Shown here piece after piece: positions 49,513 through 60,353 of a stretch of 64,000 bases of DNA. Both the position numbers and the translations under genes were made by a program. Location of the stretch: the NCBI GenBank assembly GCA_009840595.1, contig VXNK01000165.1:91321-155320 (forward strand). Reading direction: 5' to 3'. Below the pieces are notes generated by a model. The model had not been told where the DNA came from. It made no database searches and saw only the letters and a list, made by a program, of their open reading frames with translations. How positions within the stretch are numbered: the first letter of the stretch is position 1; each line of letters starts with the position of its first letter. The stretch is from Rhodospirillaceae bacterium (GTDB lineage: Bacteria; Pseudomonadota; Alphaproteobacteria; Bin65).

Positions 49513-50877
49513 ATGATCGGAGAAAGCGCATTGTCTGCGCAGCCTGACATCGCAGCGGGCCGGCTTTCGCAGGCGGAATACGCGCGTAACTTCGACGACA
49601 TCAAGCGGCCGCTGACCCCGCAGCAGGCGCCGATCGACGCCAGCCGCTGCTATTTCTGCTACGACGCGCCCTGCATCGAGGCCTGCCCGACCGGCATCGA
49701 TATTCCGAGCTTCATCCGCAAGATCGCCACCGACAATGTCCGGGGCGCCGCGATGGACATCCTGCAGGCCAACATTTTCGGCGGCGCCTGCGCCCGGGTC
49801 TGCCCGGTCGAGGAACTGTGCGAGGAAGCCTGCGTGCGCACGGCGCAGGAAGGCAAGCCGGTGAATATCGGCCTGCTCCAGCGCTACGCCACCGACCGGT
49901 TCTTCAAGCGCGGCGAGCAGCCCTTCGAGCGCGCCGCGCCGACCGGCAAACGGATCGCCGTGGCCGGCGGCGGGCCGGCGGGCATGAGCTGCGCCCACGG
50001 CCTCGCCCGTCTCGGCCACGAGGTGACGGTCTACGAAGCGCGCGCCAAGGCCGGCGGGCTCAACGAATACGGCATCGCCGCCTACAAGGTGATCGACGAT
50101 TTCGCCCAGCGCGAGCTGGATTTCATCCTTTCCGTCGGCGGCATCACGCTGGAGTTCAACAAGGCGCTCGGCGCGGACATCTCCCTCGCCGGGTTGCGGC
50201 GGGACTACGACGCGGTGTTCCTGGCGACCGGCCAGGCCGGCGTGAAGGCGCTGGAGGTCGAGGGACAGGCGCTCGAGGGCGTCCGGCCGGCGATCGACTA
50301 TATTGCCGAACTGCGCCAGGCCGGCGACCTGGCGGCACTGCCCGTCGGGCGCAGGGTCGTCGTGATCGGCGGCGGCAACACGGCCATCGATATCGCCGTC
50401 CAGACGAAACGGCTGGGCGCCGAGGACGTGACCATCTGCTACCGCCGCGGCCCGGAGGAGATGGGCGCGACCTGGCACGAACAGGAGGTCGCCCAGACCA
50501 GCGGCGTCAGGATCAAGCACTGGGTCCGCCCGGTGCGGCTGCACGGCGCGAACGGCCATGTCGGCAGCATCGAACTGGAATACACGAAGCTCGGCGACGA
50601 CGGCCGGCTGGCCGGCACCGGCGATACGACAACCCTGCCGGCGGACAGCGTGTTCACCGCGATCGGCCAGATCCTGATCGCCGATCCGGTGGCGGACGGC
50701 GCCGGCGAGCCGCTCGACATCCAAGGCGGCCGGATCGTCGTGAACGAGGAACTCCAGACGTCGCTGCCCGGCGTGTTTGCCGGCGGCGACTGTATCGCGG
50801 GACTCGACCTGACCGTGCAGGCGGTGGAAGACGGCAAGATCGCCGCGCGGTCGATCCACCGCTACCTGACCCGATGA
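49513..50877 (+). CDS. preT: NAD-dependent dihydropyrimidine dehydrogenase, subunit PreT
   Basis: The 454-residue protein has an N-terminal Fe-S domain (CYFCYDAPCIEACPTGID and GGACARVCPVEELCEEACV) and two nucleotide-binding motifs, AVAGGGPAGMSCAHGLARLG for FAD and VVIGGGNTAIDIAVQ for NAD(P)H, as in glutamate synthase small-subunit relatives. It passes electrons from NADH to PreA, which reduces uracil or thymine to the 5,6-dihydro form. It is 16 bp upstream of preA, in one operon. Confidence 0.93.
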   Translation: MIGESALSAQPDIAAGRLSQAEYARNFDDIKRPLTPQQAPIDASRCYFCYDAPCIEACPTGIDIPSFIRKIATDNVRGAAMDILQANIFGGACARVCPVEELCEEACVRTAQEGKPVNIGLLQRYATDRFFKRGEQPFERAAPTGKRIAVAGGGPAGMSCAHGLARLGHEVTVYEARAKAGGLNEYGIAAYKVIDDFAQRELDFILSVGGITLEFNKALGADISLAGLRRDYDAVFLATGQAGVKALEVEGQALEGVRPAIDYIAELRQAGDLAALPVGRRVVVIGGGNTAIDIAVQTKRLGAEDVTICYRRGPEEMGATWHEQEVAQTSGVRIKHWVRPVRLHGANGHVGSIELEYTKLGDDGRLAGTGDTTTLPADSVFTAIGQILIADPVADGAGEPLDIQGGRIVVNEELQTSLPGVFAGGDCIAGLDLTVQAVEDGKIAARSIHRYLTR

Positions 50878-50893
50878 GCGGGAGGCAAAGACC

Positions 50894-52168
50894 ATGGCCG
50901 ACCTGAGAACCGATTTCGTCGGAATCAAATCGCCCAACCCGTTCTGGCTGGCCTCCGCCCCGCCGACGGACAAGTACTACAATGTCGAGCGCGCCTTCAG
51001 GGCCGGCTGGGGCGGCGTGGTCTGGAAGACCGTCGGCGAGCCGATCGTCAACGTCACGTCGCGCTACGGTGCCGTGGAGCACAACGGCTCCCGCATGGCC
51101 GGCTTCACCAACATCGAGCTGATCTCCGACCGGCCGATCGACGTCAACCTGCGCGAGGTCAAGCAGATCAAGCGCGAATGGCCGGACCGGGCGCTGGTCG
51201 TCTCCCTGATGGTGCCGTGCGACGAGGAAAGCTGGAAGACCATCCTCGCCGACGTCGAAGACACCGGAGCCGACGGGATCGAGCTCAATTTCGGCTGCCC
51301 CCACGGCATGTCCGAGCGCGGCATGGGCTCGGCGGTCGGCCAGGTGCCGGACTATGTCGAGATGGTCACGGCCTGGTGCAAGAAGCACACCAGGATGCCG
51401 GTCATCGTCAAGCTCACGCCCAATATCACCGACATCCGCTACCCGGCCCGCGCCGCGCGCAAGGGCAACGCCGATGCCGTGTCGCTGATCAACACGTTGG
51501 CCTCCGTGATCGGCGTCGACCTCGACACGATGGCGCCGCTGCCGCTGGTCAACGGCAAGGGGACGCACGGCGGCTATTGCGGCCCGGCGGTCAAGCCGGT
51601 CGCGTTGCGCATGGTCGGCGATCTGGCGCGCGACCCCGAATGCCGCGGCATGGGGATCTCGGGGATCGGCGGCATCTCGACCTGGCGCGACGCGGCGGAA
51701 TACCTCTCCATCGGCGCCGACAACGTCCAGGTCTGCACGGCAGCCATGCATCGCGGCTTCAAGATCGTCGAGGACATGATCGACGGCCTGTCGAACTGGA
51801 TGGACGAAAAGGGCTACCGCGCCCTGTCGGATTTCCAGGGCGCGGCGGTGCGCAACTATGTCGAATGGGGCGAGCTCGACATGAACTACGAGATCGTCGC
51901 CCGCATCGACCAGGACCTGTGCATCAAGTGCGGCCTGTGCCACGTCACCTGCGAGGACACCTCCCACCAGTCGATCGCGGCGCTCAGGGTCGACGGCGAA
52001 CGGCGCTACGAGGTGATCGACGAGGAATGCGTCGGCTGCAACCTGTGCATGTATGTCTGCCCGGTCGACGGCTGCATCACCATGGAGCCGGTCGACAACG
52101 GCAAGCCCTACGTCGTCTGGGCCGACGACCCGCGGAACCCGGCCAATCGGGCCCAGGCGGCCGAATAG
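50894..52168 (+). CDS. preA: NAD-dependent dihydropyrimidine dehydrogenase, subunit PreA
   Basis: The 424-residue protein has a dihydroorotate-dehydrogenase-like FMN barrel (NPFWLASAPPTD, LNFGCPHGMSERGMG with the catalytic Cys, GISGIGGISTWRDAAEY) followed by two [4Fe-4S] motifs, CIKCGLCHVTCED and CVGCNLCMYVCPVDGC. With PreT it catalyses the first step of reductive pyrimidine breakdown. The downstream 128 bp carry a palindrome and T-run that could end the transcript. Confidence 0.95.
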   Translation: MADLRTDFVGIKSPNPFWLASAPPTDKYYNVERAFRAGWGGVVWKTVGEPIVNVTSRYGAVEHNGSRMAGFTNIELISDRPIDVNLREVKQIKREWPDRALVVSLMVPCDEESWKTILADVEDTGADGIELNFGCPHGMSERGMGSAVGQVPDYVEMVTAWCKKHTRMPVIVKLTPNITDIRYPARAARKGNADAVSLINTLASVIGVDLDTMAPLPLVNGKGTHGGYCGPAVKPVALRMVGDLARDPECRGMGISGIGGISTWRDAAEYLSIGADNVQVCTAAMHRGFKIVEDMIDGLSNWMDEKGYRALSDFQGAAVRNYVEWGELDMNYEIVARIDQDLCIKCGLCHVTCEDTSHQSIAALRVDGERRYEVIDEECVGCNLCMYVCPVDGCITMEPVDNGKPYVVWADDPRNPANRAQAAE

Positions 52169-52295
52169 ACTTGTCGCCGCCAAAGGGTTCCGCAGCGGTA
52201 TTTAGGTCAAAATTCCCACATTTTTATTTGATCGCTCAACTTTCCCTTTCTGTCTAACTCCTTGGAATTGCACCGTTTTCCAGCCAATCGAAATT

Positions 52296-52327
52296 TAGAC
52301 AGACCGGTCTATCTATAGTGTTTTTTT
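52296..52327 (+). terminator. Palindrome plus T-run downstream of preA (terminator or TetR-type operator)
   Basis: TAGACAGACCGGTCTATCTA (52296-52315) is a 20-bp palindrome with one mismatch pair, followed by TAGTG and seven T (52321-52327). The hairpin plus T-run suits a factor-independent terminator of preTA. The palindrome also resembles operator dyads of the AGAC..GTCT kind bound by TetR-family repressors, but no such gene is adjacent. Both readings are possible. Confidence 0.5.
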
Positions 52328-52481
52328 GCATCCGGCCTTTCCGCTGGGCTTGCTTCCGCCTGCCTCCGCCGCGCCTGCGTTATGTTCATATAATGTTCCA
52401 AAAGCCGATGTCAACACCATTGGGCGCAGGGTAGTGAGTCGGTTTGAATTTCAGGTCCGGGCGGAACCCGAAGTCCTGTCC

Positions 52482-52683
52482 GTCACCCCGATGTGTCACC
52501 CCGATGTGTCACCCCGGCCGCCTGCCCCGGACCCGATCCGGGGACCGAAGGGAGAGCCGGGGACCAGAGCCTGCCCCTTCGGCAAGCTCAGGGCAGGCTC
52601 TGAGCCTGCCGAAGGGCCGACCCGACAGGCTTCAGCCCGTGGCTCTGGACCCCGGATCGTCGCTCCGCTCCGTCCGGGGTGAC
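52482..52683. repeat. Dispersed palindromic repeat element with a 13-bp tandem triplication
   Basis: GTCACCCCG occurs three times with 13-bp period (52482, 52495, 52508; unit GTCACCCCGATGT), and CGGGGTGAC closes the element at 52675-52683, giving 10-bp terminal inverted repeats from the third copy. Inside are CCCCGGACCCGATCCGGGG and a large stem around GGCAGGCTCTGAGCCTGCC flanked by CCTTCGGCAAGCTCAGG, a sequence found in dispersed repeats of many proteobacteria. No coding sequence. It differs from the 41-kb MITE. Confidence 0.65.
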
Positions 52684-52831
52684 AAGAAAGGGATGCCGGG
52701 CGTTGCGGCGCGACGGATAATTTCAAACGGAATCGCTACCCGGCGCAGCGTGCCGGACGAAGGTTGCGGCGACGGTGGCAGATCCGGCCCGGCCGGCAGT
52801 CTGGCCCGCCCGGCGGCCGGAGCGCTTCGCC

Positions 52832-54598
<1,767 letters not shown>

Positions 54599-54835
54599 AT
54601 GAAAACAGCCGTATCGATCCCCGACGACATTTTCGAACGCGCCGAACGGCTGGCGTCGCAAGGACGGCGGTCCCGAAGCGAAGTGTACGCCGCCGCGCTC
54701 GACGAATATCTCGCGCGCCATGCGCAGGACGAGGTTACCGACGCAATGAACCGGGCATGCGGCGAGGTCGGAGGAAACGATGACGCCTTCCTCGCCGCCG
54801 CCGGCAGACGGGTGCTCGCTGACTCCGAATGGTGA
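54599..54835 (+). CDS. MazE/CopG-type ribbon-helix-helix antitoxin
   Basis: The 78-residue protein starts MKTAVSIPDDIFERAERLASQGRRSRSEVYAAALDEYLARH, a ribbon-helix-helix DNA-binding domain, followed by an acidic tail ending in AAAGRRVLADSEW that in relatives wraps round a MazF toxin. It matches antitoxins that are normally followed by a mazF gene overlapping the stop (ATGGTGA). That overlap is kept here, but the toxin frame is broken, so this antitoxin appears orphaned. Confidence 0.85.
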   Translation: MKTAVSIPDDIFERAERLASQGRRSRSEVYAAALDEYLARHAQDEVTDAMNRACGEVGGNDDAFLAAAGRRVLADSEW

Positions 54836-55014
54836 TCTCCCAGGGCAATGTGTGCCGGCCGGACCCGCCCTTGCCGTTCGGCGATTACCGGTCGGACGGG
54901 ACGGTTGGCGATCGTTTTCTGGCGGAAAGACGGCCTGTTGGGCTAAATTCGACCTTTGCGCGCTTCGCCCGGAACCGGCGAAGGCCGCAGCATCCCGAAG
55001 GAGGCAGGACATGA
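54829..55014 (+). pseudogene. Remnant of a mazF toxin gene
   Basis: The frame begins at the ATG overlapping the antitoxin stop and starts MVISQGNVCRPDPPLPFG, close to the usual MazF opening MVxxQGDVWxxDLPxPxG. After about residue 18 similarity stops: no RRPVVVVQ strand or later RNase core can be found in any frame, and the frame ends at 55014, overlapping the pydC start. Family MazF proteins have about 105-120 residues. A deletion fused the toxin start to the pydC leader. Confidence 0.65.
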
Positions 55015-55880
55015 CCACAGTCAGGGCCGGTCTGATCCAGTTCGCGCTCAACACCAGCACCGACGAAAGCCCCGAGACGATCAAGGCCAACATGATCGAG
55101 GCGCATCTGCCGCTGATCGACGAGGCGGGCGAAAACGGGGTCCAGGTCCTGTGCCTGCAGGAGGTGTTCAACCAGCCCTATTTCTGCCCGAGCCAGGACG
55201 TGAAGTGGTACGCCGCGGTCGAGAAGATCCCCGACGGGCCGACGACCCGGCTGATGCAGGACTATGCGAAAAAGCATTCCATGGTCATCGTGGTGCCGAT
55301 CTACGAGGAAGAGCAGACCGGCGTCTATTACAACACCGCAGCGGTCATCGACGCCGACGGCAGCTATCTCGGCAAGTACCGCAAGACGCACATCCCCCAG
55401 GTCGCCGGCTTCTACGAGAAGTTCTTCTTCAAGCCCGGCACGTCCGGCTGGCCGGTTTTCGAGACCGCCTATTGCAAGCTCGGCGTCTATATCTGCTACG
55501 ACCGGCATTTCCCGGAAGGCTGGCGCGCGCTCGCGCTCAACGGCGCGGAATATATCGTCAACCCGTCGGCCACCGTCGCCGGGCTCAGCCAGTATCTCTG
55601 GAGGCTCGAACAGCCGGCCTCCGCCGTCGCCAACGGGGTCTATATCGGCGCCTGCAACCGGGTCGGCACCGAAGGCCCTTGGAATATCGGGCGCTTCTAC
55701 GGCTCGTCCTACATCGTCGATCCGCGCGGCGAATTCCTGTGCGAGGCCAGCGAGGACAGGAACGAGCTGGTCTGGGCCGACATGGACATGGAAAAGGTGC
55801 GCGAGGTGCGCAACCTCTGGCAGTTCTTCCGCGACCGCCGGCCCGAAACCTACGGCGCGATATCGAGCGGGGACTACTGA
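55011..55880 (+). CDS. pydC: Beta-ureidopropionase / N-carbamoyl-beta-alanine amidase (nitrilase superfamily)
   Basis: ATG at 55011 has GAAGGAGG eight bases upstream, which fixes the start; length 289 residues. The nitrilase triad is visible: Glu in LCLQEVFNQPYFCPS region, Lys in YRKTHIPQ and Cys in VYICYDRHFPEGWRALAL. The segments FYEKFFFKPG and NRVGTEGPWNIGRFYGSSY resemble beta-ureidopropionase and N-carbamoylputrescine amidase. Given preTA and hydA nearby, it most likely hydrolyses N-carbamoyl-beta-alanine, giving beta-alanine, ammonia and carbon dioxide. Confidence 0.87.
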   Translation: MTTVRAGLIQFALNTSTDESPETIKANMIEAHLPLIDEAGENGVQVLCLQEVFNQPYFCPSQDVKWYAAVEKIPDGPTTRLMQDYAKKHSMVIVVPIYEEEQTGVYYNTAAVIDADGSYLGKYRKTHIPQVAGFYEKFFFKPGTSGWPVFETAYCKLGVYICYDRHFPEGWRALALNGAEYIVNPSATVAGLSQYLWRLEQPASAVANGVYIGACNRVGTEGPWNIGRFYGSSYIVDPRGEFLCEASEDRNELVWADMDMEKVREVRNLWQFFRDRRPETYGAISSGDY

Positions 55881-55941
55881 GCGGAAGCCGGAGCCGCGAT
55901 GCCCGCGACGCGCAGCGGGCCGTCATTTCCGGGCTTCGGCT

Positions 55942-57270
55942 TCAAATTTCCCGGGCGATGACGTGGAAAAAGGTGCCGGTGACATGGCCGCGCCGCCCGC
56001 CGCCGGCGCCGAGCGGCCGTTCCTCCCCGTCGAAGACCGTCAGGAAGGCGTCGTCTACGCCTTCGTCCCGAATCGTCGCATAGTGGAATTCGTGGCCGCG
56101 CACCGCCGTGCCGGGCCTGCCCAGGGCGCAGTCCCGCGTCACCATCGCCCGCCGGTAGCCGAGATGCAGCTTGCGTTCCCGGAAACTCGTGCGGTGACCG
56201 AGCAGGCCGGCCATGGCGTGGACCGCGCCCTCCGAATCTTCCAGAGTCTGCCCGAGGACCATGTAGCCGCCGCACTCGCCATGGACCGGACGCGATTCGG
56301 CAAACGCCCGCAGTCCGCCGAGAAACCGGCCGGCCGCCGCGATCCGCCCGGCATGGAGTTCCGGATAGCCGCCGGGCAGCCAGCAGGAATCGCATTCGTC
56401 CGGCGGCGCTTCGTCGGCAAGCGGCGAGAAGCGCACGATTTCTGCACCCTGCCGGCGCCAGGCCGCCGTCATGTGCGGATAGATGAAGGAGAATGCGTCG
56501 TCGTCGGCGAGCGCAATCCGCCGGCCGGGCGGCTCGGGCGCGCCGGTCGCGCGCTGCCCCGCAACGGGACCGGTCCCGCGCGGCGGTCTGGCCAGGGCTT
56601 CGATTCTGTCGAGATCGACGGACGTCGCGACCTGGGCGGCAAGGGCGGCGATCTCCTCATTCAGATCGGGCCGTTCGCGCGCCTGCACAAGGCCGAGATG
56701 CCGGTCGTGGAAGGCGAATTTATCGCGGCGCGGCAGCCAGCCGAGCCGCGCAATGCCGGCGGCGGCCAGGCCCTCTGTAGCGGTCCGCAGATGGCGTTCG
56801 CCGACAATCCCGTTCAGGATCGCACCGCCGATCTCGAGAGCCGGATTGTATTCGGCGAAGCCCTTGGCGACGGCGCCGGCCGACTGGGCCTGTCCGGCGA
56901 CGTCGACCGCCAGCACGACCGGGATCCCGAAACGGACCGCGATATCGGCCGCGGCGCCGGATCGTCCCGTTTGCCCGGCAACGCCGTCGAACAGACCCAT
57001 GGCGGATTCGAGGATTATCAGGCCGTCCGGTTCGCCCGCGGAACTGAAGATTTCCGCCATATGGCCGGGCGACATGGCCCAACTGTCGATATTGGCGCAC
57101 TCGGCGCCGCTGGCGGCGCTGTGAAACGCGGCGTCGATATAGTCCGGCCCGCATTTCAGCGCGCGCACCCGCCGGCCCTGCGCGGTGAGCGCCGCAATCA
57201 GCCCGACGGTGAGCGTCGTCTTTCCCGCTCCCGACCGCGGCGCGCCGACCATAATCGCCCTGGCGGTCAA
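55942..57270 (-). CDS. cobB: Cobyrinic/hydrogenobyrinic acid a,c-diamide synthase
   Basis: The N-terminal P-loop is VGAPRSGAGKTTLTVGL, with CGPDYIDAAFH and a C-terminal class I glutaminase domain (HGECGGYMVLGQ with the nucleophile Cys; the triad His in RGHEFHYA). It amidates the a and c side chains with glutamine and ATP before cobalt insertion by CobNST. TTG at 57270, eight bases after a GGAG, overlaps the cobA stop as TTGA; ATG at 57252 is an alternative. It ends the leftward cob transcription unit. Confidence 0.93.
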   Translation of the reverse strand: MTARAIMVGAPRSGAGKTTLTVGLIAALTAQGRRVRALKCGPDYIDAAFHSAASGAECANIDSWAMSPGHMAEIFSSAGEPDGLIILESAMGLFDGVAGQTGRSGAAADIAVRFGIPVVLAVDVAGQAQSAGAVAKGFAEYNPALEIGGAILNGIVGERHLRTATEGLAAAGIARLGWLPRRDKFAFHDRHLGLVQARERPDLNEEIAALAAQVATSVDLDRIEALARPPRGTGPVAGQRATGAPEPPGRRIALADDDAFSFIYPHMTAAWRRQGAEIVRFSPLADEAPPDECDSCWLPGGYPELHAGRIAAAGRFLGGLRAFAESRPVHGECGGYMVLGQTLEDSEGAVHAMAGLLGHRTSFRERKLHLGYRRAMVTRDCALGRPGTAVRGHEFHYATIRDEGVDDAFLTVFDGEERPLGAGGGRRGHVTGTFFHVIAREI

Positions 57271-58076
57271 ACAAGGGCTCCGGCAAGGGCCGGCGCAACA
57301 TGCAGCAGCCTTTCGCGGGTTTTCACGATCTCGCCGATCACGACAATGGCCGGCGGCTCGATGGCGCGGCGGCGACGGTCTTCGGCGACCGCGCCCAGGG
57401 TCGATATCAGAATTTCCTCGTCCGACCGGGTCGCCGAGGAAATGACCGCGAGCGGCGTCTCCGGCGGCATGCCGCCGGCGATCAGCCGGTGGGCGATGCC
57501 GTTCAGCCGGCGCAGCGCCATGTAGAGGACCAGCGGCTGGCCCAGCGCGGCGAGCGCCGCCCAGTCGGTCTCCCCGGTATCCGCCGCCTCGTGGCCTGTG
57601 GCGAACACCACGGCGCGGTTGACGTCGCGCAGGGTGGCGGGGATCGACGCCACCGCCATCGCCGCCAGGCCGGCCGTGACGCCGGGGATGATCCGAAAGG
57701 GAATTTCGGCCTCGGCGAGCCGGAGCATTTCCTCGCCGCCCCGGCCGAAGACCATCGGATCGCCCCCCTTGAGGCGCAGCACGCGCTGGCCGGACCGGGC
57801 GAGGCCGATCATCCGGGCGCACAGGGCGGCCTGATCGATGGAATGGACCCCGGCCCGCTTGCCGGAAAAGATCCGGTGCGCCTCGGGCCGCGCGAGATCG
57901 AGAATCCGGTCGTCGATCAGCGCGTCGTGCAGGATCGTATCGGCCTGGTGCAAGGCGCGGATCGCGTTGACGGTAAGGTATCCCGGATCGCCCGGCCCGG
58001 CGCCGACCAGCCACACGGAACCGGGCTCGAAGACCGGGCCGCCGTCCAGCATGCCTTCCAACCGGGCGCCGATCAT
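57267..58076 (-). CDS. cobA: Uroporphyrinogen-III C-methyltransferase
   Basis: The 269-residue SUMT has the SAM-methyltransferase signatures VWLVGAGPGDPGYLTVNAIRAL, the loop LRLKGGDPMVFGRGGEEML and PGVTAGLAAMAVASIPATLR. It methylates uroporphyrinogen III twice to precorrin-2, the branch point to cobalamin. It starts at ATG 58076, only 17 bp from the divergent cbiD start, so there is hardly room for separate promoters. No fused siroheme-synthase domain is present. Confidence 0.95.
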   Translation of the reverse strand: MIGARLEGMLDGGPVFEPGSVWLVGAGPGDPGYLTVNAIRALHQADTILHDALIDDRILDLARPEAHRIFSGKRAGVHSIDQAALCARMIGLARSGQRVLRLKGGDPMVFGRGGEEMLRLAEAEIPFRIIPGVTAGLAAMAVASIPATLRDVNRAVVFATGHEAADTGETDWAALAALGQPLVLYMALRRLNGIAHRLIAGGMPPETPLAVISSATRSDEEILISTLGAVAEDRRRRAIEPPAIVVIGEIVKTRERLLHVAPALAGALV

Positions 58077-58093
58077 CGGCCGCCCTCCCCCGG

Positions 58094-59233
58094 ATGACAG
58101 CAGTGCAGCCGGCGCCTATTTCTCTCGCCATGAAACCCGACCGACCGCTCAAGCGCGGCTGGACCACCGGCGCCTGCGCCGCCGCCGCCGCCAAATCGGC
58201 CTATACCGCGCTGATCACGGGCGCTTTCGAAGATCCCGCGACGATTTCTCTGCCGCGCGGCGAGCGGGTCGCCTTCGCCCTGGCGCGCCAGGAGCTGGCC
58301 CCGGGGTCGGCAATGGCGGCTATCGTCAAGGATGCCGGGGACGACCCCGACGTGACCCATGGCGCGCTGATCGAAGCCACGATCCGCAGGTCGGACGGCG
58401 GCCTCCGCTTCCGGGCCGGGCCGGGCGTCGGCACGGTAACCAAACCGGGCCTGCCGGTCGCGCCGGGCGAACCGGCGATCAATCCTGTGCCGAGGCAGAT
58501 GATCTCGGCAGCCATCGCCGAGGTCGCGAAGGTCCACGCCGCGGCCGGCGACGTCGAGGTCGAGATTTCGATACCCGGCGGCGAGCGCCTCGCCGAAAAG
58601 ACGATGAACGGCCGGCTCGGCATCGTCGGCGGCCTGTCGATCCTCGGCACGACCGGGATCGTCGTGCCCTATTCCTGCGCCGCGTGGATCCACTCGATCT
58701 ACAGCGGTATCGACGTCGCGCGGGCGACCGGGCTGACCCATGTTGCCGGCGCCACCGGCTCGACCTCCGAAGCCGCCGTCCAGCGCCATTACGGTTTGCC
58801 CGAAAGCGCGCTCATCGACATGGGCGATTTCGTCGGCGGCATGCTGAAACACCTGCGCAAACATCCCGTGCCGCGGGTCACCATCGCAGGCGGCGTCGCA
58901 AAGATAACCAAGCTGGCCCAGGGAATGCTCGACCTGCATTCCGGCAAGGGCACAGTCGACCGGGCCGCCCTTGCCCGCGTCGCCGAAGGCGTCGGCGCGA
59001 GCGAGGCCGCCGTTGCCGCCATCGGCGAAGCCAACACGACGGCGCTCGCCTTCCGGATCGCCGGGTCCGAAGGGCTGGCCCTGGGCGACGCCATCGCCGC
59101 CGCGGCGCGCCGGGAGGCGGAGGCCGTCGTCGCCGGGGCGGACATCGCGATCGACGTGCTGATCTTCGATCGCGACGGCAGTCTCGTCGGAAAATCTCCT
59201 AATCAGGCGCATTCCGGCGGACCTCCCCGGTAG
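58094..59233 (+). CDS. cbiD: Cobalt-precorrin-5B (C1)-methyltransferase CbiD
   Basis: The protein (379 residues from ATG 58094; a second ATG at 58130 gives 367) has the CbiD start [18 protein letters not shown] and later [10 protein letters not shown] and GNFVG-like [17 protein letters not shown]. CbiD methylates C-1 of the corrin ring in the anaerobic route, whereas CobF does this in the classical aerobic route. Its presence in a CobST organism suggests it replaces CobF. The 3' end overlaps the convergent cobM by 31 bp. Confidence 0.93.
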   Translation: MTAVQPAPISLAMKPDRPLKRGWTTGACAAAAAKSAYTALITGAFEDPATISLPRGERVAFALARQELAPGSAMAAIVKDAGDDPDVTHGALIEATIRRSDGGLRFRAGPGVGTVTKPGLPVAPGEPAINPVPRQMISAAIAEVAKVHAAAGDVEVEISIPGGERLAEKTMNGRLGIVGGLSILGTTGIVVPYSCAAWIHSIYSGIDVARATGLTHVAGATGSTSEAAVQRHYGLPESALIDMGDFVGGMLKHLRKHPVPRVTIAGGVAKITKLAQGMLDLHSGKGTVDRAALARVAEGVGASEAAVAAIGEANTTALAFRIAGSEGLALGDAIAAAARREAEAVVAGADIAIDVLIFDRDGSLVGKSPNQAHSGGPPR

Positions 59234-59973
59234 CGGCGGCGGTACTCCGGATCGTAGAGCGCGCTGTCCTGAAAGTCGTCCGACGTCAGGACCGGCCCGA
59301 CCAGAATTGTCGCCGTCCGCTCCATCGGCGCGTCTTTGGCCAGCGCCTCGATGGTGCCCAGCGTGCCCCGGACGATCCGCTCTTCCGGCCAACTCGCCCG
59401 GCAGACGATGGCCGCCGGACAGTCCGCCCCGTAGTGCGGCAGCAGCGCCGCAACGACCCGGTCGAGCACATGGACCGAGAGATGGATTGCCAGGGTCGCG
59501 CCCGTTGCCGCGAAGGCTTCGAGCGATTCGCCCTCCGGCACTTTCGAGGCCCGGCCCGAGGTTCGGGTCAGGACGAGCGACTGGGCGACGCCGGGCAGGG
59601 TCAGCTCGCGCCGGAGCGCAGCCGCAGAGGCCGCGAAGGCCGGAACGCCCGGCGTCATCGTATAGGGAATGCCAAGCCGGTCGAGCCGGCGCATCTGTTC
59701 GCCGGTCGCGCTCCAGACCGAAAGATCGCCGGAATGCAGCCGGGCCACATCCAGGCCGGCCGCGTCCGCAGCGCTGATTTCGGCGATGATTTCATCCAGG
59801 CTCATCGGCGCGGTATCGACGATTTTCCCATCCGGCGGGCAATGCGAAAGAATATCGCGGTGGACCAGAGAGCCGGCGTACAGGCACACCGGACAGCGGC
59901 CCAGCAATTCGCGGCCCCGCACCGTAATCAGGTCCGGCGCACCCGGCCCGGCGCCGATGAAATGAACGGTCAC
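59203..59973 (-). CDS. cobM: Precorrin-4 C11-methyltransferase
   Basis: The 256-residue protein starts [36 protein letters not shown], the CobM/CbiF opening, with [21 protein letters not shown] and [17 protein letters not shown]. It adds the C-11 methyl group in ring synthesis. The GTG start at 59973 overlaps the cobE stop (GTGA), and its 3' end overlaps cbiD on the other strand. Confidence 0.95.
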   Translation of the reverse strand: MTVHFIGAGPGAPDLITVRGRELLGRCPVCLYAGSLVHRDILSHCPPDGKIVDTAPMSLDEIIAEISAADAAGLDVARLHSGDLSVWSATGEQMRRLDRLGIPYTMTPGVPAFAASAAALRRELTLPGVAQSLVLTRTSGRASKVPEGESLEAFAATGATLAIHLSVHVLDRVVAALLPHYGADCPAAIVCRASWPEERIVRGTLGTIEALAKDAPMERTATILVGPVLTSDDFQDSALYDPEYRRRYRGGPPECA

Positions 59974-60353
59974 GATCCCTCTCCGCGCGCCACCGCGCAG
60001 GTCACACCGCTATGCGCAATCCGCGGGAGCAGCAGGCGCGCATTGCGCCCGGCCGCGGCCAGCGCCGCCGCTTCGGAAACCGCTGCCAGCCCGGTCGCTT
60101 CCCGCGCTGCCGCCGAAGGCGTGGCGCACAGCGGCTGGACGGCGTCGAGCGCCGAACGGCATACGAGCTTTACAGGCAGGCCCAGCTCTTCGGCTGCCCG
60201 GGCGATGCCGGGCTCGCCCGACTTGAACGCCGGAACGGCCAGCGCGTCGATCTGCCCGGGCGCGAGTCCGGCTTGCGCCAGCGCCGCGCCGACCGCGGCG
60301 CAGATCCGGGATGCCGGACTGTCGCGCCGGCATCCGATCCCGACGGCGATCAC
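59970..60353 (-). CDS. cobE: Cobalamin biosynthesis protein CobE (CbiG C-terminal domain)
   Basis: The 127-residue protein has the CobE/CbiG_C pattern [22 protein letters not shown], with [23 protein letters not shown] and a C-terminal [10 protein letters not shown]. Its role is tied to the ring-contraction and methylation steps and is not fully understood. It starts at GTG 60353, overlapping the cobL stop, and lies between cobL and cobM in the same tightly coupled operon. Confidence 0.9.
   Translation of the reverse strand: MIAVGIGCRRDSPASRICAAVGAALAQAGLAPGQIDALAVPAFKSGEPGIARAAEELGLPVKLVCRSALDAVQPLCATPSAAAREATGLAAVSEAAALAAAGRNARLLLPRIAHSGVTCAVARGEGS

Noticed and set aside
52326-52682. Forward ORF of 118 residues downstream of preA
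   Set aside because: It reads through the dispersed repeat element and has no homology-like motif or proper ribosome-binding site.
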